Source of the DNA: Symbiodinium natans
Taxonomy: Eukaryota; Sar; Dinophyceae; Suessiales; Symbiodiniaceae
Direction of reading: 5' to 3'
Length of the DNA: 64,000 nucleotides
Assembly (NCBI GenBank): GCA_905221605.1
Contig: CAJNDS010002567.1
Span: 203,266 to 267,265 of the forward strand
The position numbers and the translations under genes were made by a program. Of the stretch, positions 47,780-57,845 are shown one piece after another. The first letter of the stretch is position 1. Each line of letters begins with the position of its first letter. A model generated the notes under the pieces. The model did no database searches and was not told where the DNA came from. It saw only the letters and a list, made by a program, of their open reading frames with translations.

Positions 47780-49240
47780 CCGAAACGGTGCATCGTAAAG
47801 CTGGAAGCCGATGGAACGCGGCCGCTTGACGTCATGTGCTTAGCAACATCAGATGAGCTTTCACGTGTTGTCCAGTCTTCCAACAAGGAAGCGGACCCGA
47901 AGAACTTCTTCCAAAAGCGAGCATGATGGAGAAGAAGTCCAAATGTCAAGGCAAAGGTCAGCAGAGAGTCTGCGCGTATGCTTGATTCCTTCGGAATCTG
48001 TGAGCTTGCTTGGACGATGCTGCAAGTGCGAAGTAGTTTTTACCAAAATTTTTAACTTTGCGGTGCATGTAAACATAGAAGCATGTTTTTGCCGCAGTCT
48101 GAGATCAATGTTTACCTTTTGAACGCCGTGCATCATTCTCGAATGGCCCAAACGCGCTTGTCAGACCCACCCGGCTGAGGGCGCTACATGTTGCTTGTGT
48201 TGATTTTGCCGTTGTGGACGGGGAAGGTGGGTGTTTGTTTGTTTGTGCGCTGCCCTTGGTTAGTAAGAGCGAGAACGCCAAGGAAGTGCTTTGCGCATTG
48301 CGCGGGCCTTTGTCTGCTAGTAGAAGCGAGAACGCAGCAAAGGTTTGTGCTTTCGATGCATCCAGTTCGCGTGCGGTTGCTGTGCTGCTTGCTGTGTGGC
48401 TTTACCAGCCTGCATGCGTGAGAGCTGTGCTGCTCACTGTGTGGCTTACACCAGCTCTTTGCCTGTTGATGCGAATAACTGCCCTACACCCAGCAGTAAG
48501 CCTGCCTCTTCCGCCCGTGCAGCGTATCTACTCTTTGCAACAGTGGAGTGCGCAATTGCCACGCCCCCTAGCTTGTACGAGCCTTGCCGCCAGGTGCCCG
48601 CACATGCACATGCCCGCGCATGCGCAGGATGGTAGTTTTGATAATCTGGCAAACTCTCGCATATTGCAACTCCCCCGCATGCTCTGCGCTTCTTGATTAC
48701 ACCTGGATTTCTGCGACGACTTCGAGTGCTGAGCGCGGGAGACACCAAGACGTTTGGCGCTTTTAGTTTTGGCGGGTTGCTGCGGGTTTTTGTGGTTGTG
48801 TATGGTGGTGTTTTTGGTGTGTGCTTGCTTTGGTTTTCGCGCCTGCGACTGTTTCACCTCTAGTGTTAAGACCCGCAAGGACGGTCCACTGCGCTGCTGA
48901 TGTAGTAAAGAGGCGACGGTTCAAAAAAAGATCTTCACAAAGAGCATCTGCACGATGTCAACTCTGCTTTTCTCTGGGGGCGAAGCATCTTGCATGCGCT
49001 GCACCAGTCGCCATGGTTTGCATTCATAGTATCATGCTCCGACCAAGTCGTGCGCCAAGACGCGTCGATGCACTCCAGCTCTGTGCCGTGTCAGTTTGTC
49101 TTTACCAAGAGACTTCCAGCTTTCCAGCCTTATTGAACTGACAAGATCAGTTCGAAGAAGATAGTGGGCAATCGCGTGGTGTGGATCTGTGCCTGGCGAT
49201 AATTGCAGTGGGGAGTCGTTTGCTACACCCGGACAGCGCT
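47780..49240. other. No clear gene; short tandem duplications
   Basis: GAGCGAGAACGCCAAGG and GAAGCGAGAACGCAGCAAAGG (48268 and 48325) and GCTGTGCTGCTTGCTGTGTG versus GCTGTGCTGCTCACTGTGTG (48377 and 48425) are local duplications of some 50-60 bp. No supported ORF. Confidence 0.45.
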
Positions 49241-49245
49241 CGCAC

Positions 49246-49524
49246 TTAGAAACAGTAACGCTGTAGATGGCCCTTTGTTTGCCAGGAAGGTCTCCGAGTG
49301 TCTTTGCATCTGGTCCACACATGCGAGAACGTGTGACCCACAAAATCCTGGACGGCTTTTTCGCCAGCTTCAGACGTGAAGTCGATTGGGCAGCCTTCCT
49401 TCCCTCCCCTCGAATGTGGACCCAGTTGACGGCCTTGGATGGATTTAGCCAAATCCACACGAGACACTGGTGGTAGAACCTCTCCACGTGGCACAAGCAG
49501 GCTGTCACTAGAGCACGCAGACAA
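49246..49524 (-). CDS. Candidate exon, unknown function
   Basis: The minus-strand frame reads VDLAKSIQGRQLGPHSRGG, then EGCPIDFTSEAGEKAVQDF and VGHTFSHVWTRCKDTRRP. The second part in particular has convincing amino-acid composition. A competing frame (KAAQSTSRLKLAKKPSRIL) is weaker. No family is recognised. Confidence 0.4.
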   Translation of the reverse strand: MSACSSDSLLVPRGEVLPPVSRVDLAKSIQGRQLGPHSRGGKEGCPIDFTSEAGEKAVQDFVGHTFSHVWTRCKDTRRPSWQTKGHLQRYCF

Positions 49525-50159
49525 CCGTTCAACACGTCAAGTCCCACGTTGGAAAGTGCGGACAAGTTGGCTTTCTGGTTGTGAGACAAGTCTTTGGAGG
49601 GTCAAAAACGTATTGGGACGCTGATACACAAGTACGTTCTGCTGCATCATCCCACCCGACCTTGAACTTGAGATGGCCAACACCAACGTGTGCTTTCGAA
49701 GATTAATCTCTCAGCAGCAGCAACCGGAGCTGATATTGTGATCCAGCGCTATGACCTGCGCAGTGCAGGTCTGGAGGAACTACTGGAAACGCCAGCCTTA
49801 CTGATGCTGCTGGCCGGTTAAAGCGTCTGCATCTGCTTGCTTGCTCAGGAAGCTCTCTGTCTCAACTTGTCGCAATGGACAGGCTCTGCTGCTGATGGTG
49901 AAGAGATGTCCACTTCAAAAATTTTCTCTGGAAAACAACTTTTGATTGGGCAAAACAAAAAACCATCTTTTTTCTTTCTTAAAGATGTTTTATTGGTTTT
50001 TTTGTTCTCACCCGTGTTGATATCAGGCCTGTGTCTGTTTGTCCAGGTGCAGCCATCTGAGAGCAGCAAGAACGGCGCAGGGCACGAGCGAGCTTCAAAC
50101 GGCATTTGCAAGCGAAACAGATCTGGGTTGCTCATGGGGGGGTGTGTCCATCTATCTCG

Positions 50160-50287
50160 AAATTTATATCTATATCTATATCTGTATCCTAATCGATATC
50201 TATCTATATCTATATCTATATCTATATTTATATCTATATCTATATTTATATCTATATCTATATCTATATCTATATTTATATCTATAT
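50160..50287. repeat. (ATATCT)n microsatellite
   Basis: Hexanucleotide ATATCT units with ATATTT variants. Confidence 0.97.
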
Positions 50288-50396
50288 TGTGAGCTGACAT
50301 GAGTGCATATGCATCTTCTGCTCTGTGATGCATTAGGACTCGGCAGACCACCTTGTAGTTTTCCTTTGCATGTAGAGTTTTGCAATTCGAATCAAT

Positions 50397-50415
50397 GCCA
50401 ATATTTTGGCTCAAG
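50397..50415 (+). other. Possible spliced-leader relic
   Basis: The word GCCAATATTTTGGCTCAAG matches the 3' part of the dinoflagellate spliced leader (GCCATTTTGGCTCAAG) except for a two-base insertion; the last 13 bases match exactly. Relics of this kind mark genes that went back into the genome from trans-spliced mRNA. It lies 366 bp before the ATG of the large polyprotein. Confidence 0.4.
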
Positions 50416-50696
50416 TACCGAGCTTGTGCCTTTGAGCACGGTAGCGTCGTACAGTAGCTCCTAGGTTGCTGTGCGGTCCGACCGGACGCACTCAGGCGTA
50501 GCTGCACAAGTGCTTGAACTCGCGAAGTCGTAAAACAGCGTGACCGGGCTGTGATTGCATTGGCTTAGTGCAAGTCCAGTGCTGGTCGACTTCACAATTG
50601 GGGGCTGTTCTGGGAAGCGTACAGCTCTTGTGCCTACGGCCCGAGTGGGCAAGCATTGCTTTGCTTGTCTGTCGCGGTCCGTGACCTGGACGCGTG

Positions 50697-50781
50697 GACT
50701 GTGTGCCACGCTTGCGGCCTGTTAACCAAGGCGCGGCGCTTCGTGTGCCACGCCTGCGGCCTGCTAACCAAGGCGCGGCGA
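50697..50781 (+). repeat. 42-bp tandem duplication before the gag start
   Basis: Two copies of a unit starting TGTGTGCCACGC and containing GCGGCCTG and AACCAAGGCGCGGCG; the second copy ends at the candidate start ATG. Confidence 0.9.
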
Positions 50782-51100
50782 TGTCCGCAGAGGTTGCAGG
50801 TCAGGCCGAGGGCGTCACCCTCCTCGAAGCGATCGAGGGTGGAGACGTTCCCTATCCCGAGCGGATGAGCTACGTCGCTTGGCTTAAGTGGCGTAGGGAG
50901 ACTGGCAGCCGTCCGTTGTCCAAGCGGGATGGGGTCAGCACTACGCCAGAGCAAGAGGCGGCTCTCTGGCGGAAAGTCATGAAGTTCCTCCATGACGCCG
51001 AAGACGAGGACGAGGATGAGGAGGAAGAAGAAGAGGACTCCGAGCTAGTCCCTGAGGCCTCGGGCGCTGGAGGCGACAGTCCGCCGCGCCGCCGCGGGTG
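50781..51100 (+). CDS. Gag N-terminal segment (frame 3)
   Basis: The ATG at 50781 opens MSAEVAGQAEGVTLLEAIEG, then WLKWRRETGSRPLSKRDG and a long Asp/Glu run (EDEDEDEEEEEEDS), ending in a Pro/Arg stretch near 51090. There the natural continuation moves to frame 2. The acidic, low-complexity segment precedes the gag body. A frame open further upstream (50656 on) is an alternative N terminus, since it contains the VRDLDAW motif that recurs along the element. Confidence 0.55.
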
Positions 51101-54100
51101 GACGTCAGCGCCGCGGCTAGGGAGCTGGCCATGGTCCCTACCGGTGCTGCCTATGTCCCTGCTACGGCACCAGGGTCCCGCCCGGCGGGACCGTCCGGTC
51201 CGCCGTCGACAGCAGGTTCAGTGCCAGGCACCGCAGAGGGCTTGCAGGCGGAGCTGCGCGCGATTTTCCGTCCAGACCAAGAACCGGTCGCGGACTACTT
51301 GACGCGCGTTTCGCGGATTGTCCTCGCGCTGAAAGCGCATGGAGTCACGGTGAGCTCCCGTGACCTTGACGCCTTAAGCACCAAAGCCACCCTCCTTGCG
51401 GATGAGTTCTCGAAGATAGGCGGGGACTGGCATCCGACAAAGATGGTCCGTCGGCTGCGGACCAGATTCTCGGTCGCGGCTTTGCGCGGTGGCGAGGACC
51501 CCGAAGACGCAGAGGAGATTCAGCGCGAAATCCAATGCATCGGGGAGCTTATCCTCGCGCTAGGGGGAAAAGAAAGCTCGAGCCAAGAGAAGGTTTGGAG
51601 CTCCCCGTCCGATGTGCCAGTTGAAGCCGTGGGGCCGCGTTCCCCAGGGCTCCCACAGCCTGCGACTGCAAGTGGGTTGGGGGTAGGTTTGGACCGTGGA
51701 GGTTTGCACACTGCCGAGGTTGCAGGTGGTCCTTCCGCGGCCCGTGACCTGGGCGCGACGGACGGCGATTCCCCTTTGCGCGCGAAGCTTGCGGCGCTGG
51801 AGATGGAGATAGAAGCCCTGAAGCGAGGTTCAGACGGCGGAGGTTCGCAGACCGGGTCCCAAAACCCGGCGGGCGCCGCACTCGCCGCCCAAACTGAAGC
51901 GCTGAAAGAAGCGTTAGCGCAGAGGGGCGGGCAAAGCTCCATAACGACGGTCAAAACTGACCTCACGTGGCCGACGCTGACCGACGACAAGTCGGACGCG
52001 CGAGACGTTGTCCTGTTCTACGAGGAGTTCGAGGACGTCTGCGCGCTGGCCAACAACTGTCGCGGTATGAGTGCGCGCGAGAAGCTGCTAGCGCTACGCG
52101 GGCGCTGCCGCGGCTCGCGCATGAAGACGTACACGAACGCCTACCGCGCAGCGTGGAAGTCGGGAGAGGTTCTCTCCGACCCACAGGCGGTGTACGACCG
52201 CATCAAGAACAAGCACTTGATGTTCGGGGAATCGCGGGAGGAAAGAGAAGTCCGCGTGGATGGTGAGCATGCCTCCCTCGCTAAGGGCAAGCTCACAGGC
52301 CACCAATTCGAGCCTTTGTTTGAGGCATCGATCGCGGACCTTGAGGCGGTGGGTCTTGGGAAGACCCCACGAGAGTTGTATCTCTCGTACCTCCGCAAGA
52401 TGCCCCCGTATCTCCAAAAGGAGATACGTAACGACAAGCGGTTGTGGCCCGGCGATCCCAAGGATGGCGGGCTGCGAGGGCCGCAGACTTGGGAGGAGAG
52501 CCACAAGGTCGTCTTGGAGTACGAACAGAGGGAAGCAGCTCACCGGGCTGTTTCCCACTCTGTGTACTCCACGACCGGCTCTCCGAGCGCGGACCCGTCG
52601 GTCGCGCTAGCCGAGGCTCAGAAGGAGATTAAGAGCCTCAAGGCCGCCGCCAAGGCTGCTGCGAAAGGAGCAGCTGCCGCGGCCAAAGCTGGCGCGGATC
52701 AGACGTTTGCCGCTGCGTCGAAGGGAGCTGGCAAAGGAGCGGACAAGAAGATCTGCTTCCACTTTCGCGACCACGGGAATTGCCCGAAAGGGGATGCCTG
52801 CCCGTACAGCCACGACAAGGAGCTTCGCAGAAAAGCTCTCGCGGCCAAGAAGGGTGACCAAACCTTTGCCACGGCGAAAGGCAAGGGCAAGGGGAAGGGA
52901 GGTGGCAAGGCAAAGGCCAACGCAAAGCCTAAGGCTGCGGCCAAAGGCGCGGCAAAGCCACCAGGCACTGTTTGCCCCTTTTTCTCCAAGAATGGGTCGT
53001 GCAAGAAAGGAGCCAGCTGCGACATGGTCCACAACCTGACGACCTCAGGAGGGACGCCGGCCTTGCCTGCCAACTGGGCCCCGCCCTCCGGTGCTTCCAT
53101 GTCTAACCCCTTCGCCGCGTTCAGTGTCCAGATAGGCAGCTCAGGCGTCCAGGCAGGCGTCTCAGGAGCCGCAGGACGCGCCGCGGTGCAGCAGCACGCG
53201 CTTCCGTTGAGCAAGGGCGGGCGGGACAAGTTCGCCACCCTGGACGATCTGCCGAAGGACTGGTGGAGCCTGGCAGACAACGAGCCAGGAGGCTACCAGT
53301 ACAGGACGGTAGTCCAGGTGCTCGACCGTAAAGTCGAGTGCATGCTCGACGGATGCGCCGGCGCAAACCACGTGACAGAGGAACTCGTGGTGGGCATGAT
53401 GAACCGGGCTGCAGAGCTGGGGATCGGCACCGAAGATCCCGGCTTCCCGGTCGTGAGACTCGAAAAGTGGGTCCACCCCGAATATGTGCATGGCATTGCT
53501 TCGGGAGCCCCCGTTCCTCTGAAGGGGGCAGCAGTCTTGCGCGTCACGCTGCTGGAAGGCAGGACGGCGGACGACTGTCGCCCCAACACTGAAATTTTCG
53601 TGCGATGCAAAATCGCAGCCAGGGGGACGTCCGATTGGCACGGACTGATCCTCGGCGGCAGAGCGTTGGACTGCGCCGGAAGGATGGGCCTGGGTTTCAG
53701 GCCGGGTCCCGACTTTCACGTCCTCGACACGCTGGGAATCAGGATGCCCAGATGTGAGGATCACAGCAAGACCCGGAAGGACAGGGCCTATGCCTTTGAA
53801 GCGCGGTTGTCGAGCCTGGACGACGCGTCATGCACCGAGCCTGGGGGCGGAAGTCGAGAGCTCCTCCGCTACGACGGAGAAGAGCCGCTCGAGCTCTCGC
53901 CAGGCGATGGGGTGCTGGTGCCGGTCGTGCGGGAGTCAGGAGTCTCCGCAGAGGGATCCCTGTCCGAGGTCGTGCTTCCGGTTGAGTGTGGGGTTGAGGC
54001 TGTGCCAGGCCTTTGGCCCACAGGAGAGGGAAAAGGGTTTGTGTTGCTCGCAGCCCAAGAGTGTGATCACTCTCTCCAGCCGGGCGAGGTTGTTGCGGAA

Positions 54101-54859
54101 GTGCGTTCCGGCCTCGTTAGCACTGCGGCCTGTGGTTGTGGCGCGGTTGAGACGGTGTTCGAGTCGGAGCCGTCTCCGCAGGCATGTGCGGATTGTGGGG
54201 TCGCCGTTGCCTCGGTTGACCACGACCCGTGCTTTGCTTGCGGGTCCGCGTCCAGGGCCGCGGCAAGAAGCTTCCAAGGTTGTTCCTCGTGTGCGCGGTC
54301 CTTTGGGCGGCTGCGTACCGGCGCCAGGATCGGTGTGTTATCGGTCCTTGCTGCGGTGACTGTTCTCGCTTCGGTGTGGAGCGGGAGGGGCCCGGTTGGG
54401 CGTCCTGTTGAGGAGCCTGGAGTGCTTACTTGTTTGGACCACCTTCCAAGCGTCGACAGCTGGTGGGAGGCGCCAGGTGGTTACGCGTCTGTGTGGGGTA
54501 GGCGCCCTGCGCAGAAGGACCTTGGGACTCTGGCGGTCGAGAAGGCGCCTTACGAAACGTGCTTGCTTCAGCGCGTAGGTGAGGCGTGGCGTCTTTGGGA
54601 CACGAGGGATTTGCGTGTGGCGGAAAGCGTTGCGTGCAGCGACGAAGTTCCCGTCACCGAACGCCTCGCGGTCTTTAGGACGCGCAAGGGGCCACGCTGG
54701 GCTGGTTGGCGTGAGGGATCAGCCACGGCTGGAAGAGGCGCAAGTGACGCAGTGCGCCCAGCAGACGCGGTCGACACGGCGCTGCCCGAGCTATCATATC
54801 GTGGAGAGCTGGGATATCGACAAGATGATCGAAGAGCCTCCAACGGACTACTATTATGA
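51098..54859 (+). CDS. Gag-protease polyprotein with two CCCH zinc fingers
   Basis: This is a 1,253-codon frame. Residues about 50-500 are gag-like and helical (YEEFEDVCALANNCRGMS, KMPPYLQKEIRNDKRLWPG), with capsid-type composition. Two C-x8-C-x5-C-x3-H fingers follow at about 52750-52815 (CFHFRDHGNCPKGDACPYSH) and 52972-53032 (CPFFSKNGSCKKGASCDMVH), within Lys/Gly/Ala-rich linkers; LTR elements normally use CCHC knuckles here. At about 53335-53390 CMLDGCAGANHVTEEL resembles the active-site loop of a retropepsin, with Gly-Cys in place of Ser/Thr-Gly. The remaining 400 residues include Cys pairs (CGCG, CADCG, CFACG, CSSC) and a hydrophobic stretch (GVLSVLAAVTVLASVW, about 54330). No RT palm motif (YxDD) is visible. 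The frame then passes to the next ORF at about 54790. Confidence 0.8.
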   Translation: MDVSAAARELAMVPTGAAYVPATAPGSRPAGPSGPPSTAGSVPGTAEGLQAELRAIFRPDQEPVADYLTRVSRIVLALKAHGVTVSSRDLDALSTKATLLADEFSKIGGDWHPTKMVRRLRTRFSVAALRGGEDPEDAEEIQREIQCIGELILALGGKESSSQEKVWSSPSDVPVEAVGPRSPGLPQPATASGLGVGLDRGGLHTAEVAGGPSAARDLGATDGDSPLRAKLAALEMEIEALKRGSDGGGSQTGSQNPAGAALAAQTEALKEALAQRGGQSSITTVKTDLTWPTLTDDKSDARDVVLFYEEFEDVCALANNCRGMSAREKLLALRGRCRGSRMKTYTNAYRAAWKSGEVLSDPQAVYDRIKNKHLMFGESREEREVRVDGEHASLAKGKLTGHQFEPLFEASIADLEAVGLGKTPRELYLSYLRKMPPYLQKEIRNDKRLWPGDPKDGGLRGPQTWEESHKVVLEYEQREAAHRAVSHSVYSTTGSPSADPSVALAEAQKEIKSLKAAAKAAAKGAAAAAKAGADQTFAAASKGAGKGADKKICFHFRDHGNCPKGDACPYSHDKELRRKALAAKKGDQTFATAKGKGKGKGGGKAKANAKPKAAAKGAAKPPGTVCPFFSKNGSCKKGASCDMVHNLTTSGGTPALPANWAPPSGASMSNPFAAFSVQIGSSGVQAGVSGAAGRAAVQQHALPLSKGGRDKFATLDDLPKDWWSLADNEPGGYQYRTVVQVLDRKVECMLDGCAGANHVTEELVVGMMNRAAELGIGTEDPGFPVVRLEKWVHPEYVHGIASGAPVPLKGAAVLRVTLLEGRTADDCRPNTEIFVRCKIAARGTSDWHGLILGGRALDCAGRMGLGFRPGPDFHVLDTLGIRMPRCEDHSKTRKDRAYAFEARLSSLDDASCTEPGGGSRELLRYDGEEPLELSPGDGVLVPVVRESGVSAEGSLSEVVLPVECGVEAVPGLWPTGEGKGFVLLAAQECDHSLQPGEVVAEVRSGLVSTAACGCGAVETVFESEPSPQACADCGVAVASVDHDPCFACGSASRAAARSFQGCSSCARSFGRLRTGARIGVLSVLAAVTVLASVWSGRGPVGRPVEEPGVLTCLDHLPSVDSWWEAPGGYASVWGRRPAQKDLGTLAVEKAPYETCLLQRVGEAWRLWDTRDLRVAESVACSDEVPVTERLAVFRTRKGPRWAGWREGSATAGRGASDAVRPADAVDTALPELSYRGELGYRQDDRRASNGLLL

Positions 54860-57845
54860 GAAGCTCGCGGCAGATATGCGCGCCCGACACCCTAAGGCGT
54901 GCCCGCACCTCCTCGACCACCTCGTTTCCTTAGAGGGTTTCCTAGACAAGTCAATCTTGTTTGGGTTCTCCTTTGGAATCAGCAAGGCCGAAGTTTGTGT
55001 CTCCAAAGGCAAGCTCCTGGGACACAACATTGGGCGGGACGGGAGTTCGCCTGACGAAGAGCGTTGTCAGGCGGTGATTGACTTTCCCCCGCTCTGGGAG
55101 AAGCTTCACATTCAGCAATTTTTGGGTTGCGCAAACTGGTTGCGCGGCTACCTGCCTGTTGAGTATGGGCACGCAGCCAAGATTTTAGGGCAGTGGCAGA
55201 AGCCAGGCGCCGTCTTTCCTGAAGGCGGGCTGGGCTCAGCCGCCACCGAGGGTTGCAAAGCCTTTAAAGCGATTAAGCGCATGATGCAGAACCGCATCAA
55301 TTTGGCTACCTTCGATGAGGCCTCTGCTGCGGATGGGTCGTGTCCCCTTGAGCAGATCGCGGATGCGTCGGGCATCGCGGTAGGGGGCAGCGTCGTGCAG
55401 ATGACGCGTGACTTGAGCCAGCTCAAAGTGCTTATGACGCACTCGAAGAGCTTGACCCCCGCGCAGCAGAACTGGCCGCCCTTGATACAGGAGGCGTTTG
55501 CCCAGCTCGAGGTAAAGCGGGCGACACGCCGCATGTTTGGCTCTATTCGGACTCTGTGTTGGACAGATCATGCCAACCTTACCCGAGCGCAAACGTCGGA
55601 CATCGGAATGGATCCGAAACTCGTCCGGTGGGTTGCGGAAATCCTTATGGATGGGTCCGAAATAAGGAGCCTTAGCGGTCGCTCAGCGACGCTGGGTGAC
55701 AGTTTTAGCCGCAATCCCAAGGATCGGGATGCGCTCCTTGCGGCGAGGACGAAAGATCTCGAGGGCCTTTCGGGCCAACTCCGAGGTTTCGACCTGGACC
55801 AGTACCTCGGAGAGGGTACTGAGGGTGACGGACCCGTGCCCTGGGCGGTCGGCAACGACGCCGTCCCAGAGCCTGCGGGCCGTGTCCAGGCCGCGGCTGT
55901 GCCGATGTGCGTCGTCGCAGCCCTTCCGGTGCGCGTCATGGTTGTCTTTGACTACGCGCGTTGGAAAGAGCAGGACGCAGAGCTGACTGAGATCAGGCGC
56001 GTCTTCCAAGCGAGCCTCCCTGGAGTTTCTGTGGCTGTCAGGGGTTGTTGGGGTCCGTTTGAGGATACCGACGGGCTTGCCTCGCATTTCGATTGCGGGG
56101 CCGGCAGGCTCGCAGGGACCAAGAAGATCAAGCGGATCAGGGTCGACTTGCTTACTTCGTGTGCCAAGGTTCTTAGGGAAGCTTCGGGGTTTCGCCCGCA
56201 ATTCCTCGTAGGACTTGGGCAAGGCGGGCTTGTCACAGCCGTCCTTAGGTGGCCTTTGGTTGTTGAGCTCACGCTCCAAGCAAGGAACCTGCAGCGCAAG
56301 GAAGCCAGGGCTGTAGGAGAGGCTTGGGCAGGCATCAAGGCTATCTGGGCGGTGCGGCCACGCCTTTGGCGCACGCAGCAAGGCCACTTGGAAGTGGCCG
56401 AGGCTTGTCCGGAACTCAAGAAGGATTTTCCGGAGCCTCCCCTGCGAGGTTTTGGGATCGTAGGGAAGCAGGCATTGGGGGCGGAAGTCCTGCGGTCCTT
56501 GAGGTTGGACGCGGTTCGTTCCATCGATGATGCCAGCATTAGAGGAATGCTGGACGAACCGTCACGACCCCTCTGGGACCATGAGGGTCTGTGCATCTGC
56601 GGCAAGCGGACCTACCTGTTTTCTCGCTGCCCCGCCTGCATCGAGAAAGAGGCAGTCGATACCTCGGTAGAGATAGCCGAGCGGGAGGAGCCCGAACCTC
56701 CGCTTGAGGGCGACCTTGAGGCCCATGAGGTGGGCCTAGAGGTCAACTCCGTCCTTGCAACTTTGGATAGGACAGGAGGATTAGTTAGGGTTAGGTCCTC
56801 AACCATCCAGCAATGGGCGGTAGGGTTCAGGACTACGCCCAAAGATGCTCCAGTTCCCACAGCATATGGCATGCTGAGTGGGAAGATATGGAAGAAGAGC
56901 CATTCCATGAAGCTCAGCCTCGGCTCCCAGCACAAGGATCTTTCCAAGTGGGGCGATGTGAAGCCTTACTGGACCACATGGGTGGTTAGAGAAGATGGTG
57001 CTGTGGTGGCGGGGCACAACTGCTCGCCCCTGAATGTGGTTCAGGGCGACATCGTCGTGCGTTGGTCGTCAGAAGTGAACTGGCACGGCCACCGACATGT
57101 CGTGAATGAGCAGTGTGAAGTGCTCTGGAGGTCTAAGGGCAAAGAGGTTGCCTTAGACCCCTCCTTCGGCAAGCTGATAGCCCTTGTGGGTAGGGTTACT
57201 CAGGTCATTGGCTGGCGGGCAACCGGAGAAGCTTCGGATCCCCGCAGTTCTACCCGGCAGGCGTCAAGGGTCCTTGCTCAATTCTCTTCGTCCAATGAGG
57301 GCGTAGAAGGGCATTGGACCGCGGGCGCTATCAGTCGCGGAAAGAATGCCAATGAGTGCAAGCTGAAGGGTAGAGTTTTGGCGTTTATGGGTGAAGAGCA
57401 CAAGGGCCCTGCAGTGGTTCTAGAGCTCGTTAGCCATAGCCCCATCCTGTGCATTTGGGACCATTCCTCAACCAAGGTCAAGGTCGAGTTTAAGGGCGGT
57501 GTTCCGTCTTTGAGCCTGATCGCGGAGGAGGACGAAAATCGTCGTGAGCAGCTTGCGGTCGAGGCAAGGGACGCGGCGAACATTTCGGAGTTCCGGGTCA
57601 CGGGATCCCTTCGTACGGCGTGGTACGAGGGCCAGCGGCGCGATCCCTCATTGGCGGGCTCGATTCGCAAGCCAGAGCCGCCGATGGTGATCTCCGGAGA
57701 CGGGTTGCTTGAGCGCGAGGTGACCCTCAGGACGGGTCAAACCGTCGTAGTCCCAGTGGTTCCCAATGGGGCTGCGGGCGCGAATGGAGTGACCTGGCGC
57801 CGCTTGCTACAATTCAGTCCACTGCGGAGTCCTTGGGGCCCATAG
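54795..57845 (+). CDS. Pol segment: Ty3-type RT connection and RNase H, followed by a long unassigned region
   Basis: The protein-like frame begins near 54797 (HIVESWDIDKM) and reads YYYEKLAADMRARHPKACP. Then GKLLGHNIGRDGSSPDEER and QQFLGCANWLRGYLP match the connection after the Ty3/gypsy RT palm. RNase H follows with ADASGIAVGGSVVQ, an EAFAQLE segment and CWTDHANL, keeping the expected Asp, Glu and Asp. GDSFSRNPKDRD ends this part. The next 680 or so residues have no assigned role: FLVGLGQGGLVTAVLRWPLV (56190-56260), a Cys cluster CICGKRTYLFSRCPAC (56598-56640), and WAVGFRTTPKDAP. The end (VVPVVPNGAAGANGVTWRR) leads into the integrase in another frame. The YxDD palm is not seen in either ORF. 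Confidence 0.75.
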   Translation, partial: HIVESWDIDKMIEEPPTDYYYEKLAADMRARHPKACPHLLDHLVSLEGFLDKSILFGFSFGISKAEVCVSKGKLLGHNIGRDGSSPDEERCQAVIDFPPLWEKLHIQQFLGCANWLRGYLPVEYGHAAKILGQWQKPGAVFPEGGLGSAATEGCKAFKAIKRMMQNRINLATFDEASAADGSCPLEQIADASGIAVGGSVVQMTRDLSQLKVLMTHSKSLTPAQQNWPPLIQEAFAQLEVKRATRRMFGSIRTLCWTDHANLTRAQTSDIGMDPKLVRWVAEILMDGSEIRSLSGRSATLGDSFSRNPKDRDALLAARTKDLEGLSGQLRGFDLDQYLGEGTEGDGPVPWAVGNDAVPEPAGRVQAAAVPMCVVAALPVRVMVVFDYARWKEQDAELTEIRRVFQASLPGVSVAVRGCWGPFEDTDGLASHFDCGAGRLAGTKKIKRIRVDLLTSCAKVLREASGFRPQFLVGLGQGGLVTAVLRWPLVVELTLQARNLQRKEARAVGEAWAGIKAIWAVRPRLWRTQQGHLEVAEACPELKKDFPEPPLRGFGIVGKQALGAEVLRSLRLDAVRSIDDASIRGMLDEPSRPLWDHEGLCICGKRTYLFSRCPACIEKEAVDTSVEIAEREEPEPPLEGDLEAHEVGLEVNSVLATLDRTGGLVRVRSSTIQQWAVGFRTTPKDAPVPTAYGMLSGKIWKKSHSMKLSLGSQHKDLSKWGDVKPYWTTWVVREDGAVVAGHNCSPLNVVQGDIVVRWSSEVNWHGHRHVVNEQCEVLWRSKGKEVALDPSFGKLIALVGRVTQVIGWRATGEASDPRSSTRQASRVLAQFSSSNEGVEGHWTAGAISRGKNANECKLKGRVLAFMGEEHKGPAVVLELVSHSPILCIWDHSSTKVKVEFKGGVPSLSLIAEEDENRREQLAVEARDAANISEFRVTGSLRTAWYEGQRRDPSLAGSIRKPEPPMVISGDGLLEREVTLRTGQTVVVPVVPNGAAGANGVTWRRLLQFSPLRSPWGP

